50,515 nucleotides of DNA from assembly GCA_017398355.1 (NCBI GenBank), contig JAFQGD010000022.1, positions 1-50,515 on the forward strand, given 5' to 3'. The notes below the pieces were generated by a model. It made no database searches and had not been told where the DNA came from. It saw nothing but the letters and a program-made list of their open reading frames with translations. This DNA is from Akkermansia sp. (GTDB taxonomy: Bacteria > Verrucomicrobiota > Verrucomicrobiia > Verrucomicrobiales > Akkermansiaceae). Made by a program: the position numbers and the translations under genes. Positions 19,001-27,209 of the stretch are shown piece by piece; position 1 is the first letter of the stretch; every line of letters starts with the position of its first letter.

Positions 19001-19035
19001 ACAAGAAAGCCGCCCCCACCGGGCGGCCTTCTTGT
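19001..19035. terminator. Long hairpin between convergent genes
   Basis: 15-nt arms (19001-19015 and 19021-19035) pair with one mismatch around a 5-nt loop. It sits between the stop codons of convergent genes and can fold on either strand. There is no U-tract on either side, so it may end transcription by other means or protect 3' ends. Confidence 0.6.
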
Positions 19036-19057
19036 GCAAGGGCATTGTAGACCAGCA

Positions 19058-20143
19058 TTACGCGTTGATATAATCAATCATCTCTCGCAGACGGGCATAA
19101 TCCCCGCGTTTGAAGGTGAAACGCAGGCGCGGGAAATTGGCCAGCAGGGGTTCCGGGTCTTCTGCATCTGCCCGCAGTTGCACAATGTCGTTTTGAGGCA
19201 TCAAATCCGGGAAATCCTGCAGCAACCACCCAAGGCGCTGCTCCGGCACCTCATCCATCATGCGGATGGTGATCACATCTCCCTCAAAATAGTACGAATG
19301 GAAGCGACTGTAGAAACGCTCGATGTGTTTGTATGCATCTTCCGCACTCTTGCTGACGTAGAGGAGCTTCATATCAGAACGGGAGATAAGCCCGGCATCC
19401 AGCAGTTCTTTTTCAATGAAATTCACCCAGCGAGCCCAAAATGTCTCCCCGGGGGGGTCAAGAAGAACAATGGGGAAAATAGTTGCCTTACCGGTTTGCA
19501 TCAAAGTAATTGTCTCAAAAATTTCATCCATCGTACCAAAGCCACCCGGGAAAGCCACCAAAGCATCTGCTTGTTTCAGGAAATTGAGCTTGCGGGTAAA
19601 GAAGTAGTAGAAGTTCATCATCTTTTCGCTGCCATCCACCACGGGGTTGGCATGCTGCTCATACGGCAGTGTGATGTTGAGGCCGAAGGAGAAATGCTCA
19701 GTAGCCCCTTCATTGCACGCCTGCATAAGCCCGGGCCCCCCCCCGGTAATAATCATATATCCATACTTGGCAGCCAGGGCTGAAAATTCGCGGGCAATCT
19801 GGTAGGAGGGATCATCCGGCTTGATACGGGCAGAACCAAAGCAGGTAATCTTGCGCACATTGCGATAAGGCATAAACATCTTATCCGCCGCAAACATCTC
19901 ATCTACCGTACGATTCATGATTTCCAAATCATGCTCCTCAATTGGGCTGAGTGCCGCATTCAGCGTCGTGGCTAGCATCTGCAAAAGCGTATCAGGGCTG
20001 TGCGTGCCACAAAAACGCTGCGCCAAGTCATACAAATTGGCATCCAAGACCGGATTACCTGTGCTGACAGGAATCTCTACCGAAGAATGGCGTTCGGCGC
20101 GGCTATTGATATCACGAGCGGCTAAAATTTCAGGGCGTTTCAT
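19058..20143 (-). CDS. LOG-family protein (nucleotide 5'-monophosphate phosphoribohydrolase-like)
   Basis: 361 residues. Central Rossmann-like domain (about 95-280) with the LOG signature: FGSAR, ITGGGPGLMQACNEGA and PGGFGTMDEIFE, where Arg and Glu bind and cleave nucleoside monophosphates in known LOG enzymes. An extra ~90-residue N-terminal helical segment and a C-terminal segment make it longer than the ~200-residue short LOG proteins. A TATTAT box ends 5 nt before the ATG, so the mRNA may be leaderless, but its -35 is weak. Substrate is unknown; 'lysine decarboxylase' labels for this family are historical errors. Confidence 0.87.
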   Translation of the reverse strand: MKRPEILAARDINSRAERHSSVEIPVSTGNPVLDANLYDLAQRFCGTHSPDTLLQMLATTLNAALSPIEEHDLEIMNRTVDEMFAADKMFMPYRNVRKITCFGSARIKPDDPSYQIAREFSALAAKYGYMIITGGGPGLMQACNEGATEHFSFGLNITLPYEQHANPVVDGSEKMMNFYYFFTRKLNFLKQADALVAFPGGFGTMDEIFETITLMQTGKATIFPIVLLDPPGETFWARWVNFIEKELLDAGLISRSDMKLLYVSKSAEDAYKHIERFYSRFHSYYFEGDVITIRMMDEVPEQRLGWLLQDFPDLMPQNDIVQLRADAEDPEPLLANFPRLRFTFKRGDYARLREMIDYINA

Positions 20144-20217
20144 ACCCTATAATATGCCGTATTCACCCTTCAATGTCACGAAAAAAAGTGTCCTCGCACA
20201 AATTTAACACTACTTCA

Positions 20218-20658
20218 CTAGTCCCGGTGATAGGGGGAACCGGCCAGCAGCGTATGCACACGGTATATTTGCTCCAGCAACACCACGAGTGCCAGTTCAT
20301 GCTGCATCGTATGCCGCCCCAAGCACAACACATAATCGCACTCACGGCGCAGCTCCTCTGTATGCCCATCTGCCGCGCCTATGAGGAATGCCACATGCTT
20401 GACAGCCTGCATCTGCCACTCGCGCACTCGGCGCTCCAGCTCGCGTGTGGTCCAATTCTGCCCGCGCTCATCCATGGCGATGCGCAGGCAGCCTTTACTG
20501 GCCTCCAGTAGCCGGCGGGATACGGATTCTGAATCACCGGCTTTCACATAGCGCAGTTCTACCTTGCCCAGCGGTTTGAGGCGCTCTGCAAAAAAATCCA
20601 CCCCCTGGCGGGCATAGCCGATGGCCGGCTTGGCGGCAGCTAAGACCAAAAAATCCAT
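20218..20658 (-). CDS. rlmH: 23S rRNA pseudouridine-1915 N3-methyltransferase
   Basis: SPOUT methyltransferase acting on the 70S ribosome. 146 residues, slightly under the usual 155. Conserved SAM-knot segments are [22 protein letters not shown] and the C-terminal LLAGSPYHR. Residues about 60-68 ([10 protein letters not shown]) match the LDERG motif. The promoter ends 9 nt before the ATG. It lies 74 nt upstream of the LOG gene on the same strand. Confidence 0.92.
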   Translation of the reverse strand: MDFLVLAAAKPAIGYARQGVDFFAERLKPLGKVELRYVKAGDSESVSRRLLEASKGCLRIAMDERGQNWTTRELERRVREWQMQAVKHVAFLIGAADGHTEELRRECDYVLCLGRHTMQHELALVVLLEQIYRVHTLLAGSPYHRD

Positions 20659-20667
20659 ACGCCCTGC

Positions 20668-20696
20668 ACCTTACACCACATCCTCCCTGCTTGCAA
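20668..20696 (-). promoter_or_regulatory. Promoter of rlmH, ultra-short leader
   Basis: Minus strand: TTGCAA (20691-20696), 17 nt, TAAGGT (20668-20673), 9 nt to the ATG. Predicted leader of about 2 nt. Confidence 0.6.
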
Positions 20697-20707
20697 GGCA
20701 AATGAGC

Positions 20708-20736
20708 TTGACCCCGCCAAAATTCTCCGCTATCAT
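20708..20736 (+). promoter_or_regulatory. Promoter of the small gene at 20761
   Basis: TTGACC (20708-20713), 17 nt, TATCAT (20731-20736), 24 nt before the ATG. It is back to back with the rlmH promoter. Confidence 0.65.
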
Positions 20737-20760
20737 CTCCTCCGACAACCACTTACCACT

Positions 20761-21054
20761 ATGGGTCTTCTTCAAAATCTCGCCGCCATCGCCATTCGCA
20801 ACAAAGTTATTTCCCATCTGCGCACCAACTGCCCTGAGGGGATTAAGGATGCCTTGGAAACCCTACTCAACAATAAGGATGCCGTAAACACCATCCAAAA
20901 CTTTGTGTCTGAAGCCATGAAATCCGGTGCTGCCATCAAGCTTGATTCTGTAACCAGCCTCCCCTTCCCGGCCGAAATCAAACAACTGCTGGCAGATACC
21001 CCCAAACTGGTCACCTACCTTGCTATGGCTGCTCGCATGGCCGGCAAAAAATAA
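20761..21054 (+). CDS. Small conserved-looking protein of unknown function
   Basis: 97 residues, mostly predicted helix, no signal peptide and no clear membrane segment. It begins MGLLQNLAAIAIRN and ends in a basic AARMAGKK. It has its own promoter and a good terminator, so it is a monocistronic real gene. It is divergent from rlmH and upstream of rpsB. No family recognised. Confidence 0.75.
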   Translation: MGLLQNLAAIAIRNKVISHLRTNCPEGIKDALETLLNNKDAVNTIQNFVSEAMKSGAAIKLDSVTSLPFPAEIKQLLADTPKLVTYLAMAARMAGKK

Positions 21055-21086
21055 CCCCCGGGCGCACCTTGCCACCCCCTTCCCCT

Positions 21087-21113
21087 CCCGGATTTTTATC
21101 CGGGATTTTTTTT
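21087..21113 (+). terminator. Intrinsic terminator of the gene at 20761
   Basis: Stem CCCGGAT (21087-21093) with ATCCGGG (21098-21104), TTTT loop, then ATTTTTTTT. Confidence 0.9.
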
Positions 21114-21135
21114 GAGCTTTTTCACCTGAATTTGA

Positions 21136-21164
21136 TTGACAATCAGGCACGGGGAGAGTATCCT
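21136..21164 (+). promoter_or_regulatory. Promoter of rpsB-tsf
   Basis: Consensus TTGACA (21136-21141), 17 nt, TATCCT (21159-21164). It predicts a leader of roughly 110 nt. Confidence 0.75.
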
Positions 21165-21171
21165 GTGCGTC

Positions 21172-21279
21172 CCCGCTGATGCTGCATTATCAACAACGAA
21201 GGGCTGGGGGCTATAGCGCAGCACCTTTCAAAACCTCGTGCTTCCTGACGCAAGGTCGCACACAACACACATATATACA
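21172..21279 (+). promoter_or_regulatory. rpsB leader with a stem-loop
   Basis: The untranslated leader contains a stem (AAGGGCTG 21200-21207 with 21220-21228, one bulged A) around a 12-nt loop. Ribosomal protein S2 controls its own leader in other bacteria; no match to a known S2-leader consensus was established here. Confidence 0.35.
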
Positions 21280-21966
21280 ATGATTAACGAACTCGTTACT
21301 AAGATGGTGGAAGCCGGTGTACACTTTGGTCACCAGACTCGCAAGTGGCACCCCAACATGAAGAAGTACATCCTCACCCAGAAGAATGGTATCCACATCA
21401 TCAATCTGGAGGAAACCGAGAAGTGCTTGGACAAGGCCTGCGCTTTCCTTACCGAACTGGCCGCCAAGAACAAGAAGATTCTCTTTGTAGGCTGCAAGCG
21501 CCAGGCTCAGGAAGCTGTGAAAGAAGCTGCTGAGGCTACCGGCCAGTACTTTGTAAACTTCCGCTGGTTGGGCGGCATGCTCACCAACATGACCACCATC
21601 AAGAAGAGCATTGCTCGCTTGGACTACCTCGAAAACCTCGACAAGCAGCCCGAATACAAGAGCATGTCCAAGAAGGAACTTGCCGCTCTCTCCCGTGAGC
21701 GCGAGAAGCTCCTGCGCAACCTTCAGGGTATCCGCAACATGGGTGGTGCCCCCGATGCTATCGTGGCTATCGGTGCTGATCACGAGGATATCGCTATCCG
21801 CGAGGCGCACATCTTGGGCATCCCCGTCATCGTGCTGACCGACACGAATGCCGACCCCGACAGCGTGGATTTCCCCATCCCCGGCAACGACGATGCTGTA
21901 CGCTCCATCCGCCTGATTCTTTCCGTGCTGGTGGATGCTATCAACAAGAGCAAGCCCGCTGCTTAA
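21280..21966 (+). CDS. rpsB: 30S ribosomal protein S2
   Basis: 228 residues. Begins INELVTKMVEAGVHFGHQTRKW, with HPNMKKYI, HIINLE, VGCKRQAQEAV, RWLGGMLTNM and GIPVIVLTDTNADP, all S2 hallmarks. The ATG at 21280 matches the family start; an upstream in-frame ATG at 21238 would add 14 unlikely residues. No Shine-Dalgarno: ATATATACA precedes the start. Followed by tsf after 28 nt, the usual rpsB-tsf pair. Confidence 0.97.
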   Translation: MINELVTKMVEAGVHFGHQTRKWHPNMKKYILTQKNGIHIINLEETEKCLDKACAFLTELAAKNKKILFVGCKRQAQEAVKEAAEATGQYFVNFRWLGGMLTNMTTIKKSIARLDYLENLDKQPEYKSMSKKELAALSREREKLLRNLQGIRNMGGAPDAIVAIGADHEDIAIREAHILGIPVIVLTDTNADPDSVDFPIPGNDDAVRSIRLILSVLVDAINKSKPAA

Positions 21967-21994
21967 TTTAAACCCCATACCGACATTATAGACA

Positions 21995-22861
21995 ATGGCT
22001 GAAATTACCGCCGCTATGGTAAAGGAGCTGCGCGTCAAGACTGACGCCGGCATGATGGACTGCAAGAAGGCACTCATCGAGTGCGACGGCAACATGGAAG
22101 AAGCCGTGAAGTACCTCCGCGAAAAAGGCATCGCCAAGGCTGCTAAGAAGGCCGACCGCGAAGCTAAGGAGGGCGTTGTTGCCACTCTCGTAGAGGGCAA
22201 AGACGGCGTCATCTTCGAAATCAACTGCGAAACAGACTTCTGCTCCAAGGGCGACAAGTTCAAGGCCTTGGTGGCTGAAATCGGCACCGCTCTCAAGGCT
22301 GCCAGCGCCGCTACACTTGAGGAAGCCCTCAACGTAGCCATCAACGGCACCACCGTGGAGAAGTACATCGCTGAGCAGTGCGCCGTTATCGGTGAAAACA
22401 TGAAGCTGCGCAAGTTCGGCCGCTACACACTGGCCGGCGAAGGCACAATCGCTTCCTACATCCACATGGGTGGCAAGGTGGGCGTGCTCCTGCAGGTTGC
22501 TTGCGATAAGGCTGAAACTACCACCAGCGCAGATTTCCAGACCCTCTGCAAGGACATCACCCTGCACATCGCCGCTTGCGCTCCCAAGAGCGTGGACTCC
22601 AGCTCTCTGGATCCCGCCTTCGTGGCAGAGGAACAGGAAATCGCCAAGGCTCAGCTCTTGGCAGAAGGCAAACCCGAGGCTCTGCTCGAGAAGATTCTCC
22701 CCGGCAAGCTCAAAGCTCTCTACAAGCAGAGCTGCCTCATGAGCCAGGAGTTCGTCAAGGATGGCTCCATCACCGTTGAGAAGCTTGTGGCTGATGCCGG
22801 CAAGGCCCTGGGTGACACCATCAAGGTTGTCTCCTTCGAGCGCTTCCAGCTGGGCGCCTAA
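21995..22861 (+). CDS. tsf: Elongation factor Ts
   Basis: Guanine-nucleotide exchange factor for EF-Tu. 288 residues. N-terminal UBA-like part VKELRVKTDAGMMDCKKAL, then the core with the TDFC motif (FEINCETDFCSKGDKF) that disrupts the EF-Tu nucleotide site, YIHMGGKVGVLLQV, and KILPGKLKALYKQSCLMSQ near the end. Second gene of the rpsB operon and closed by a strong terminator. Confidence 0.97.
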   Translation: MAEITAAMVKELRVKTDAGMMDCKKALIECDGNMEEAVKYLREKGIAKAAKKADREAKEGVVATLVEGKDGVIFEINCETDFCSKGDKFKALVAEIGTALKAASAATLEEALNVAINGTTVEKYIAEQCAVIGENMKLRKFGRYTLAGEGTIASYIHMGGKVGVLLQVACDKAETTTSADFQTLCKDITLHIAACAPKSVDSSSLDPAFVAEEQEIAKAQLLAEGKPEALLEKILPGKLKALYKQSCLMSQEFVKDGSITVEKLVADAGKALGDTIKVVSFERFQLGA

Positions 22862-22888
22862 TAAAAATCCTAATAGCATTCATATCAC

Positions 22889-22926
22889 ACACCCTGCTGC
22901 GCAAAGCGTGGCAGGGTGTTTTTTTA
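22889..22926 (+). terminator. Intrinsic terminator of rpsB-tsf
   Basis: Perfect 9-bp stem ACACCCTGC (22889-22897) with GCAGGGTGT (22911-22919), followed by an unbroken T-run. Confidence 0.92.
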
Positions 22927-22981
22927 AGGTGCAAAAGCAGCACAAATCGTGTATGCAAGGGAAAGAAATGCAACTTTGGGC

Positions 22982-23009
22982 TTGTCAAACCTGATTTTTC
23001 ATGTAAAAT
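22982..23009 (+). promoter_or_regulatory. Promoter of tRNA-Pro
   Basis: TTGTCA (22982-22987), 16 nt, TAAAAT (23004-23009), 20 nt before the tRNA. Confidence 0.65.
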
Positions 23010-23029
23010 GCACCGCGTTCTACATGCAT

Positions 23030-23103
<74 letters not shown>

Positions 23104-23269
23104 CTATTTGCAAAAAGGAAAGCCGCGGCAAGCGGCGTGAGGAGAGTGGGGCGAAAAGCCGCCCGGGAGGGCACAGCCACCTGCTTGCCACTGTTACACG
23201 CAGTCATTGTGAATGTACCAAAGAGCTCTTCCTGCAAGCTGCATTTTTCAACCACACCCATCAACAACT
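23104..23269 (+). ncRNA. Structured segment between tRNA-Pro and yebC (candidate leader or small RNA)
   Basis: An outer 7-bp stem (GGCAAGC 23127-23133 with GCTTGCC 23183-23189) and an inner GTGG/CCAC pair (23146-23149, 23177-23180) enclose two adjacent hairpins. One is GGC-GAAAA-GCC (23150-23160) and the other is GCCC-GGGA-GGGC (23161-23172), a GNRA-type tetraloop. Together this is a three-way-junction-like fold. It does not match tmRNA, RNase P, SRP or 6S RNA as I know them. It could be a tRNA-processing by-product, the yebC 5' leader, or chance GC pairing. Confidence 0.35.
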
Positions 23270-24022
23270 ATGTCCGGTCATAATAAATGGTCCAAGATTA
23301 AATTCACAAAGGCCGCAGCCGATGCTAAGAAGGGCAAGATTTTCGCCCGTTTCTCCCACGAAATCACCCTTGCAGCCAAGAGCGGCGGTGGCGATACCGA
23401 CACCAACCCGCGCCTGCGAGCCGCTATCGAAGGTGCCAAAGCCGCTTCCATGCCCAAGGAAAACATTGACCGCGCTGTCAAAAAGGGCACAGGTGAACTG
23501 CAGGGAGCATCTATTCAGGAAATGACCTATGAGGGCTACGGCCCCGCCGGTACTGCTTTCATCGTAGAAGTAGCTACGGACAACACAAACCGCTGCTCCT
23601 CCGAGCTGCGCACCATTTTCTCCCGCAATGGGGGCAACATGGGCACCCCCGGCTCTGTGGCATACCAATTTGACCGCAAGGGCGAAGTGCGCGTGGTTGA
23701 TGCCGGCTTGGATGAAGACAGCGCCATGGAGCTCGCAATGGATTGCGGGGCTGATGAATTTGAAGAAGGCGATAATGAAGGCGAATGGGTCTTCATATGC
23801 GGGCCGACGGATTTGCAAACCGTATCAGCAGCACTGAGCGAAGCCGGCAAGAATGTGACAGGCATGAAACTCATCAGCGTGGCCCAAAACCCGACCGACA
23901 TTGCCGATGTAGAGACCGCCACCAAAGTGATGAAGCTCTACGACCTTCTCGATGACTACGATGACACGATGAACGTGTTCTCCAACTTCGAGATTGATGA
24001 CGCCATTCTCGAGCAAATGTAA
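23270..24022 (+). CDS. YebC/TACO1-family protein
   Basis: 250 residues with the family start MSGHNKWSKIKFTKAAADAKKG, KIFARFSHEI, MPKENIDRAVKKGTGE, EGYGPAGTAFIVE and NRCSSELRTIFSRNGG. Family members bind the ribosome and help translation of difficult (proline-rich) stretches, and some affect transcription; which applies here is not known. The ATG at 23270 gives the exact family N-terminus; an upstream in-frame ATG at 23213 adds 19 unrelated residues. No promoter of its own was found, so it may be read from the tRNA-Pro promoter. Confidence 0.93.
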   Translation: MSGHNKWSKIKFTKAAADAKKGKIFARFSHEITLAAKSGGGDTDTNPRLRAAIEGAKAASMPKENIDRAVKKGTGELQGASIQEMTYEGYGPAGTAFIVEVATDNTNRCSSELRTIFSRNGGNMGTPGSVAYQFDRKGEVRVVDAGLDEDSAMELAMDCGADEFEEGDNEGEWVFICGPTDLQTVSAALSEAGKNVTGMKLISVAQNPTDIADVETATKVMKLYDLLDDYDDTMNVFSNFEIDDAILEQM

Positions 24023-24041
24023 CACATTGGCAATAAAGCTT

Positions 24042-24068
24042 GCGCGGCTATGCACACAATAGCCGCGC
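24042..24068 (+). terminator. Perfect hairpin between yebC and rho
   Basis: 10-bp perfect stem (GCGCGGCTAT 24042-24051 with 24059-24068), 7-nt loop, weak tail ATCTTCT. One arm contains the in-frame ATG at 24050. It could end yebC or form part of a rho leader. Confidence 0.55.
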
Positions 24069-24097
24069 ATCTTCTGATTGCCCGTTCCCACCTGAAC

Positions 24098-25483
24098 ATG
24101 ACACCGCAGGATGACAGCAGCGCAAGCCCCCAACAGGGCAAGACGCCACACGTTCGCAGATTCTCCCGCCGCCCCCAACAGCAGGAGCCCCGGGATGATA
24201 TGCGCGATTCTGCCGGTGACAACAACCGCCCCTACAACCGCAACAACCGCGGCCAGAGCCACCATAAAAACAACCGCTTCAACAAGCGCAACAACCAGCA
24301 GCGGCACAGAGATAACAACGCCTCCCCAAACCGTGAACAAAACACCGGGAGAGCCTATGTGCCGGTGGGTGAGCCGGAAGAACTGACCGGGCTTCCGGAA
24401 ATCACCAGCAAGGGATACGGCTTCATCCGCGTGCCGGAAAACAACTGGGCACCATCTGATGCGGCCGTGTATGTATCTGCTGATATCATTGCAGAGCACC
24501 ACCTGCGACCCTTTGCGCAAGTGACCGGCATGGCGCAGAAATACGAGCGCGGCCACCAGCTTATTTCCGTACTCAAAGTCAATCACCAAACACCTGAAGA
24601 AGCGGCCAACAACCCTCACTTTGAGGATTTAAAAGCCGTCAACCCCACCCAACGACTGGCCTTCTCTACTGCTGCCAATCGCTACACAACACGCACGCTT
24701 GACCTTGTAGCACCGGTTGCCCGTGGGCAGCGCGGCTTGATTGTAGCTCCCCCCAGAACCGGCAAAACAACCTTGCTGATGCATATTGCCGAAGGTGTGC
24801 AAGAAAACTATAGGGATGATATACACCTGATGATATTGCTGGTTGATGAGCGCCCGGAAGAAGTGACCGAGTTCCGCCGCAGCCTCCCCGGGGCAGAGAT
24901 ATTCGCCTCCAGCAATGATAGCAGCGTGCGCGAACATTGCCGCATTGCAGAAATGTGCATCGAGCGCGCCAAGCGCTTGGTAGAGGCCGGGCAGCATGTG
25001 CTGGTACTGATGGACTCCATCACCCGCTTAGCAAGAGCATACAACAACGCAGATCGCGGTAGTGGCCGCACCATGAGCGGCGGTATTGATGCCCGCGCCC
25101 TCGAAACCCCGCGCCGCCTCTTTGCGGCCGCTCGCAGCACACGCACAGCCGGTTCACTCACCATCTTGGCCACGGCTCTTATTGAGACCAATAGCCGCAT
25201 GGATGAGCTCATCTTCCAAGAATTCAAAGGCACCGGCAACATGGAACTCGTACTCAACCGCCGCATTGCAGAGATGTACATTTACCCGGCGGTAGATATC
25301 CTCAAAAGTGGCACACGCCGCGAGGAACTCATCCTCCCCGATTGGATGCTGGAGAAAATCCGCCTCATACGCCGGGGATTGGCCGGTTACAAGCCAACGG
25401 AAGCCATGGAGCGTTTGCTCTTCTTCCTGCAAAAGTATAAGACGAACGCGCAGATGCTCATGGATATCAAACTGCGCAACTAA
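24098..25483 (+). CDS. rho: Transcription termination factor Rho with disordered N-terminal extension
   Basis: RNA-dependent hexameric ATPase that ends transcription. 461 residues from ATG 24098. Residues 1 to about 85 are low complexity, rich in Arg, Asn and Gln; then the RNA-binding cold-shock domain (GYGFIRVPENNW), Walker A PPRTGKTT, Walker B ILLVDERPEEV, the Q-loop region and secondary RNA site with EEFKGTGNMEL-like FQEFKGTGNMELVLNRR. The Asn/Arg-rich insert recalls the disordered regions of Rho in Bacteroides. The ATG at 24050 is possible but lies inside a hairpin, so 24098 is preferred. Its stop overlaps that of dus. Confidence 0.93.
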   Translation: MTPQDDSSASPQQGKTPHVRRFSRRPQQQEPRDDMRDSAGDNNRPYNRNNRGQSHHKNNRFNKRNNQQRHRDNNASPNREQNTGRAYVPVGEPEELTGLPEITSKGYGFIRVPENNWAPSDAAVYVSADIIAEHHLRPFAQVTGMAQKYERGHQLISVLKVNHQTPEEAANNPHFEDLKAVNPTQRLAFSTAANRYTTRTLDLVAPVARGQRGLIVAPPRTGKTTLLMHIAEGVQENYRDDIHLMILLVDERPEEVTEFRRSLPGAEIFASSNDSSVREHCRIAEMCIERAKRLVEAGQHVLVLMDSITRLARAYNNADRGSGRTMSGGIDARALETPRRLFAAARSTRTAGSLTILATALIETNSRMDELIFQEFKGTGNMELVLNRRIAEMYIYPAVDILKSGTRREELILPDWMLEKIRLIRRGLAGYKPTEAMERLLFFLQKYKTNAQMLMDIKLRN

Positions 25484-26406
25484 CGCGCAGCATGGCGCTC
25501 GAAAATGCGGCGCATATCATCTATATTTTTGCAACGTCGCAATTCATACTCATCCTCCCGCCCAAAATCAGGGTAGCAAAAGGCAAGGTACTTTTTCATC
25601 CTGTTGCAATGCCCCGCCACGGTGCGCTTTGTGTGTAAAATTCGGTCCGTTTCTTCGGTGAGTACCATGTAGTAGTGCAGCATCTCCTCTTTACTGGGCG
25701 CAGCTCCACCCCGCAACATCCGAAATATGTAGGGGTTACGCACAGCTCCACGGCCTATCAGCATTCCTGTGGCTCCCGTCTCCTGCACCCAAGCATTGGC
25801 ATCTGCCGGGGTTGCAATATCCCCATTCGCCCACACCGAGCAAGACAATGAACGCACCGCCTGCGCCACATATTGCCGGTGCGGTGTACCACCATACAGT
25901 TGCTGCCGGGTGCGGGCATGCACCATCACCTCATCTGCTCCACCGGCCTCCAACAAAGGGAGCAATTGGTGAAACTCTTCCGGCTCTGCCCACCCCAAGC
26001 GGCATTTGACGGAAAACTTCCCTGCCGGCACCACCTGACGCAGCGATTTCATAATGCACAGAAAATTCTCCGGTTCCCGCAACAGCCCGGCCCCTGCCCC
26101 ATGCCGATTCACCAACGGACTGGGACAACCGGCATTGAGGTTGATACCCGCCACGGGTAGCCGCAGCAGCGCCTCCGCATCGCGGCAAAGAGCTGCCGCC
26201 TCACTCCCGGCCAACTGAGCTACAATGGGCACCCCGGTCTCATTACTCTCTATGCACCGTAAGTTATTCTCTGCCATGGCGCAGGTAGTGCGAGTACTCC
26301 GGAAATAGGCCGTGATGAACAAATCCGGCAAGGAACCCACGCGGCACAGTGTGCGCATGAATGCCAAATCTGTCACATCCTGCATGGGTGCTAAGGCCAA
26401 TCGCAT
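25480..26406 (-). CDS. tRNA-dihydrouridine synthase
   Basis: FMN enzyme reducing uridines in the tRNA D-loop. 308 residues. Motifs: LAPMQDVTD (FMN site), INLNAGCPSPLV with the catalytic Cys, VKCRLGW, VHARTRQQ and IGRGAVRNPYIF. The start at 26406 was chosen over an ATG at 26454 because a good promoter lies between them. Convergent with rho, sharing stop-codon bases, so no classical terminator separates the two. DusA/B/C class cannot be told. Confidence 0.9.
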   Translation of the reverse strand: MRLALAPMQDVTDLAFMRTLCRVGSLPDLFITAYFRSTRTTCAMAENNLRCIESNETGVPIVAQLAGSEAAALCRDAEALLRLPVAGINLNAGCPSPLVNRHGAGAGLLREPENFLCIMKSLRQVVPAGKFSVKCRLGWAEPEEFHQLLPLLEAGGADEVMVHARTRQQLYGGTPHRQYVAQAVRSLSCSVWANGDIATPADANAWVQETGATGMLIGRGAVRNPYIFRMLRGGAAPSKEEMLHYYMVLTEETDRILHTKRTVAGHCNRMKKYLAFCYPDFGREDEYELRRCKNIDDMRRIFERHAAR

Positions 26407-26417
26407 ATCTCCCGCAC

Positions 26418-26446
26418 AGCATAGCACACACTTTGCCACCGTGCAA
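26418..26446 (-). promoter_or_regulatory. Promoter of dus, ultra-short leader
   Basis: Minus strand: TTGCAC (26441-26446), 17 nt, TATGCT (26418-26423), 11 nt to the ATG at 26406. A GGGAGA lies within those 11 nt. Confidence 0.6.
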
Positions 26447-26493
26447 GCCCCCATCTTTTGGTAATTATGACATAAAAAAGTTGTAAATAAAAC

Positions 26494-26522
26494 TTGACAA
26501 TCATGCGGTTAGCAGCCATAAA
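26494..26522 (+). promoter_or_regulatory. Promoter of the first L,D-transpeptidase gene
   Basis: Consensus TTGACA (26494-26499), 17 nt, CATAAA (26517-26522), 63 nt before the ATG. The -10 is imperfect. Confidence 0.5.
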
Positions 26523-26585
26523 ACGCGAGCACGCGCGCGCTGCGGTGATACGAATCCCCATCCAGAACACGCAAAAATCACAAGA

Positions 26586-27188
26586 ATGACACGTTCCCTC
26601 ACAATACTTGCCACAGGCTTGGCCCTTTTGACTGGTTTCGGCTGCACCACGCAGAACGATCTTACCACCTCCCTTTCAGGCGGCTACATGTTCCGCCCGG
26701 AGCGCATCCGCATAGACCCGGGGGAAGCCGTAAGCTATGGGTACTGGGACATGCCGGCCGGGCTCACCGGGCGAAAGCTCATTGTCATAGACACCCGGTT
26801 GCAGCAAGCCAAGTACTATGTGGGCGGGCGCCAAGTGGGCATGAGCGCCATCTCCTCCGGCAAGGCAGGTCACATTACCCCCAAAGGCACATTCAAAGTA
26901 CTTTCCAAAGATGCCGACCACCGCTCCTCCAGCTACGGCAGCGTTGTTGACAAATACGGCAACACCATCATCAGCAATTTTGAACGTGGTATGGCCATAC
27001 CCGCCGGTGGCACCTACGAAGGAGCCCCCATGACCAACGGCATGCAGCTCACAACCGGTGGCATTTGGATGCATGAAGGCATGGTAACCTCTGCCCCCGA
27101 AAGCCACGGCTGCATCCGACTGCCCAAAGAAATGGCCAAAATTTTCTTTGATAACACCCCGGTAGGCACACCTGTCATCATCAAATAA
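26586..27188 (+). CDS. L,D-transpeptidase lipoprotein (YkuD domain), copy 1
   Basis: 200 residues. Lipoprotein signal with lipobox LTGFGC (Cys20). The YkuD domain spans about 62-200: KLIVIDTRLQQAKYYVGGR, TPKGTFKVLSKD, then WMHEG and the catalytic SHGCIRLP. Such enzymes form 3-3 peptidoglycan cross-links or attach proteins to peptidoglycan from the periplasm. First of a three-gene cluster of lipoproteins. No Shine-Dalgarno. Confidence 0.9.
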   Translation: MTRSLTILATGLALLTGFGCTTQNDLTTSLSGGYMFRPERIRIDPGEAVSYGYWDMPAGLTGRKLIVIDTRLQQAKYYVGGRQVGMSAISSGKAGHITPKGTFKVLSKDADHRSSSYGSVVDKYGNTIISNFERGMAIPAGGTYEGAPMTNGMQLTTGGIWMHEGMVTSAPESHGCIRLPKEMAKIFFDNTPVGTPVIIK

Positions 27189-27209
27189 ACCTTTTACTCC
27201 ACACACTCT

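Noticed and set aside
23104..23269. tmRNA, RNase P, SRP RNA or cobalamin riboswitch
   Set aside because: Size and conserved boxes do not fit; only short ACTG-like matches to the cobalamin element were seen.
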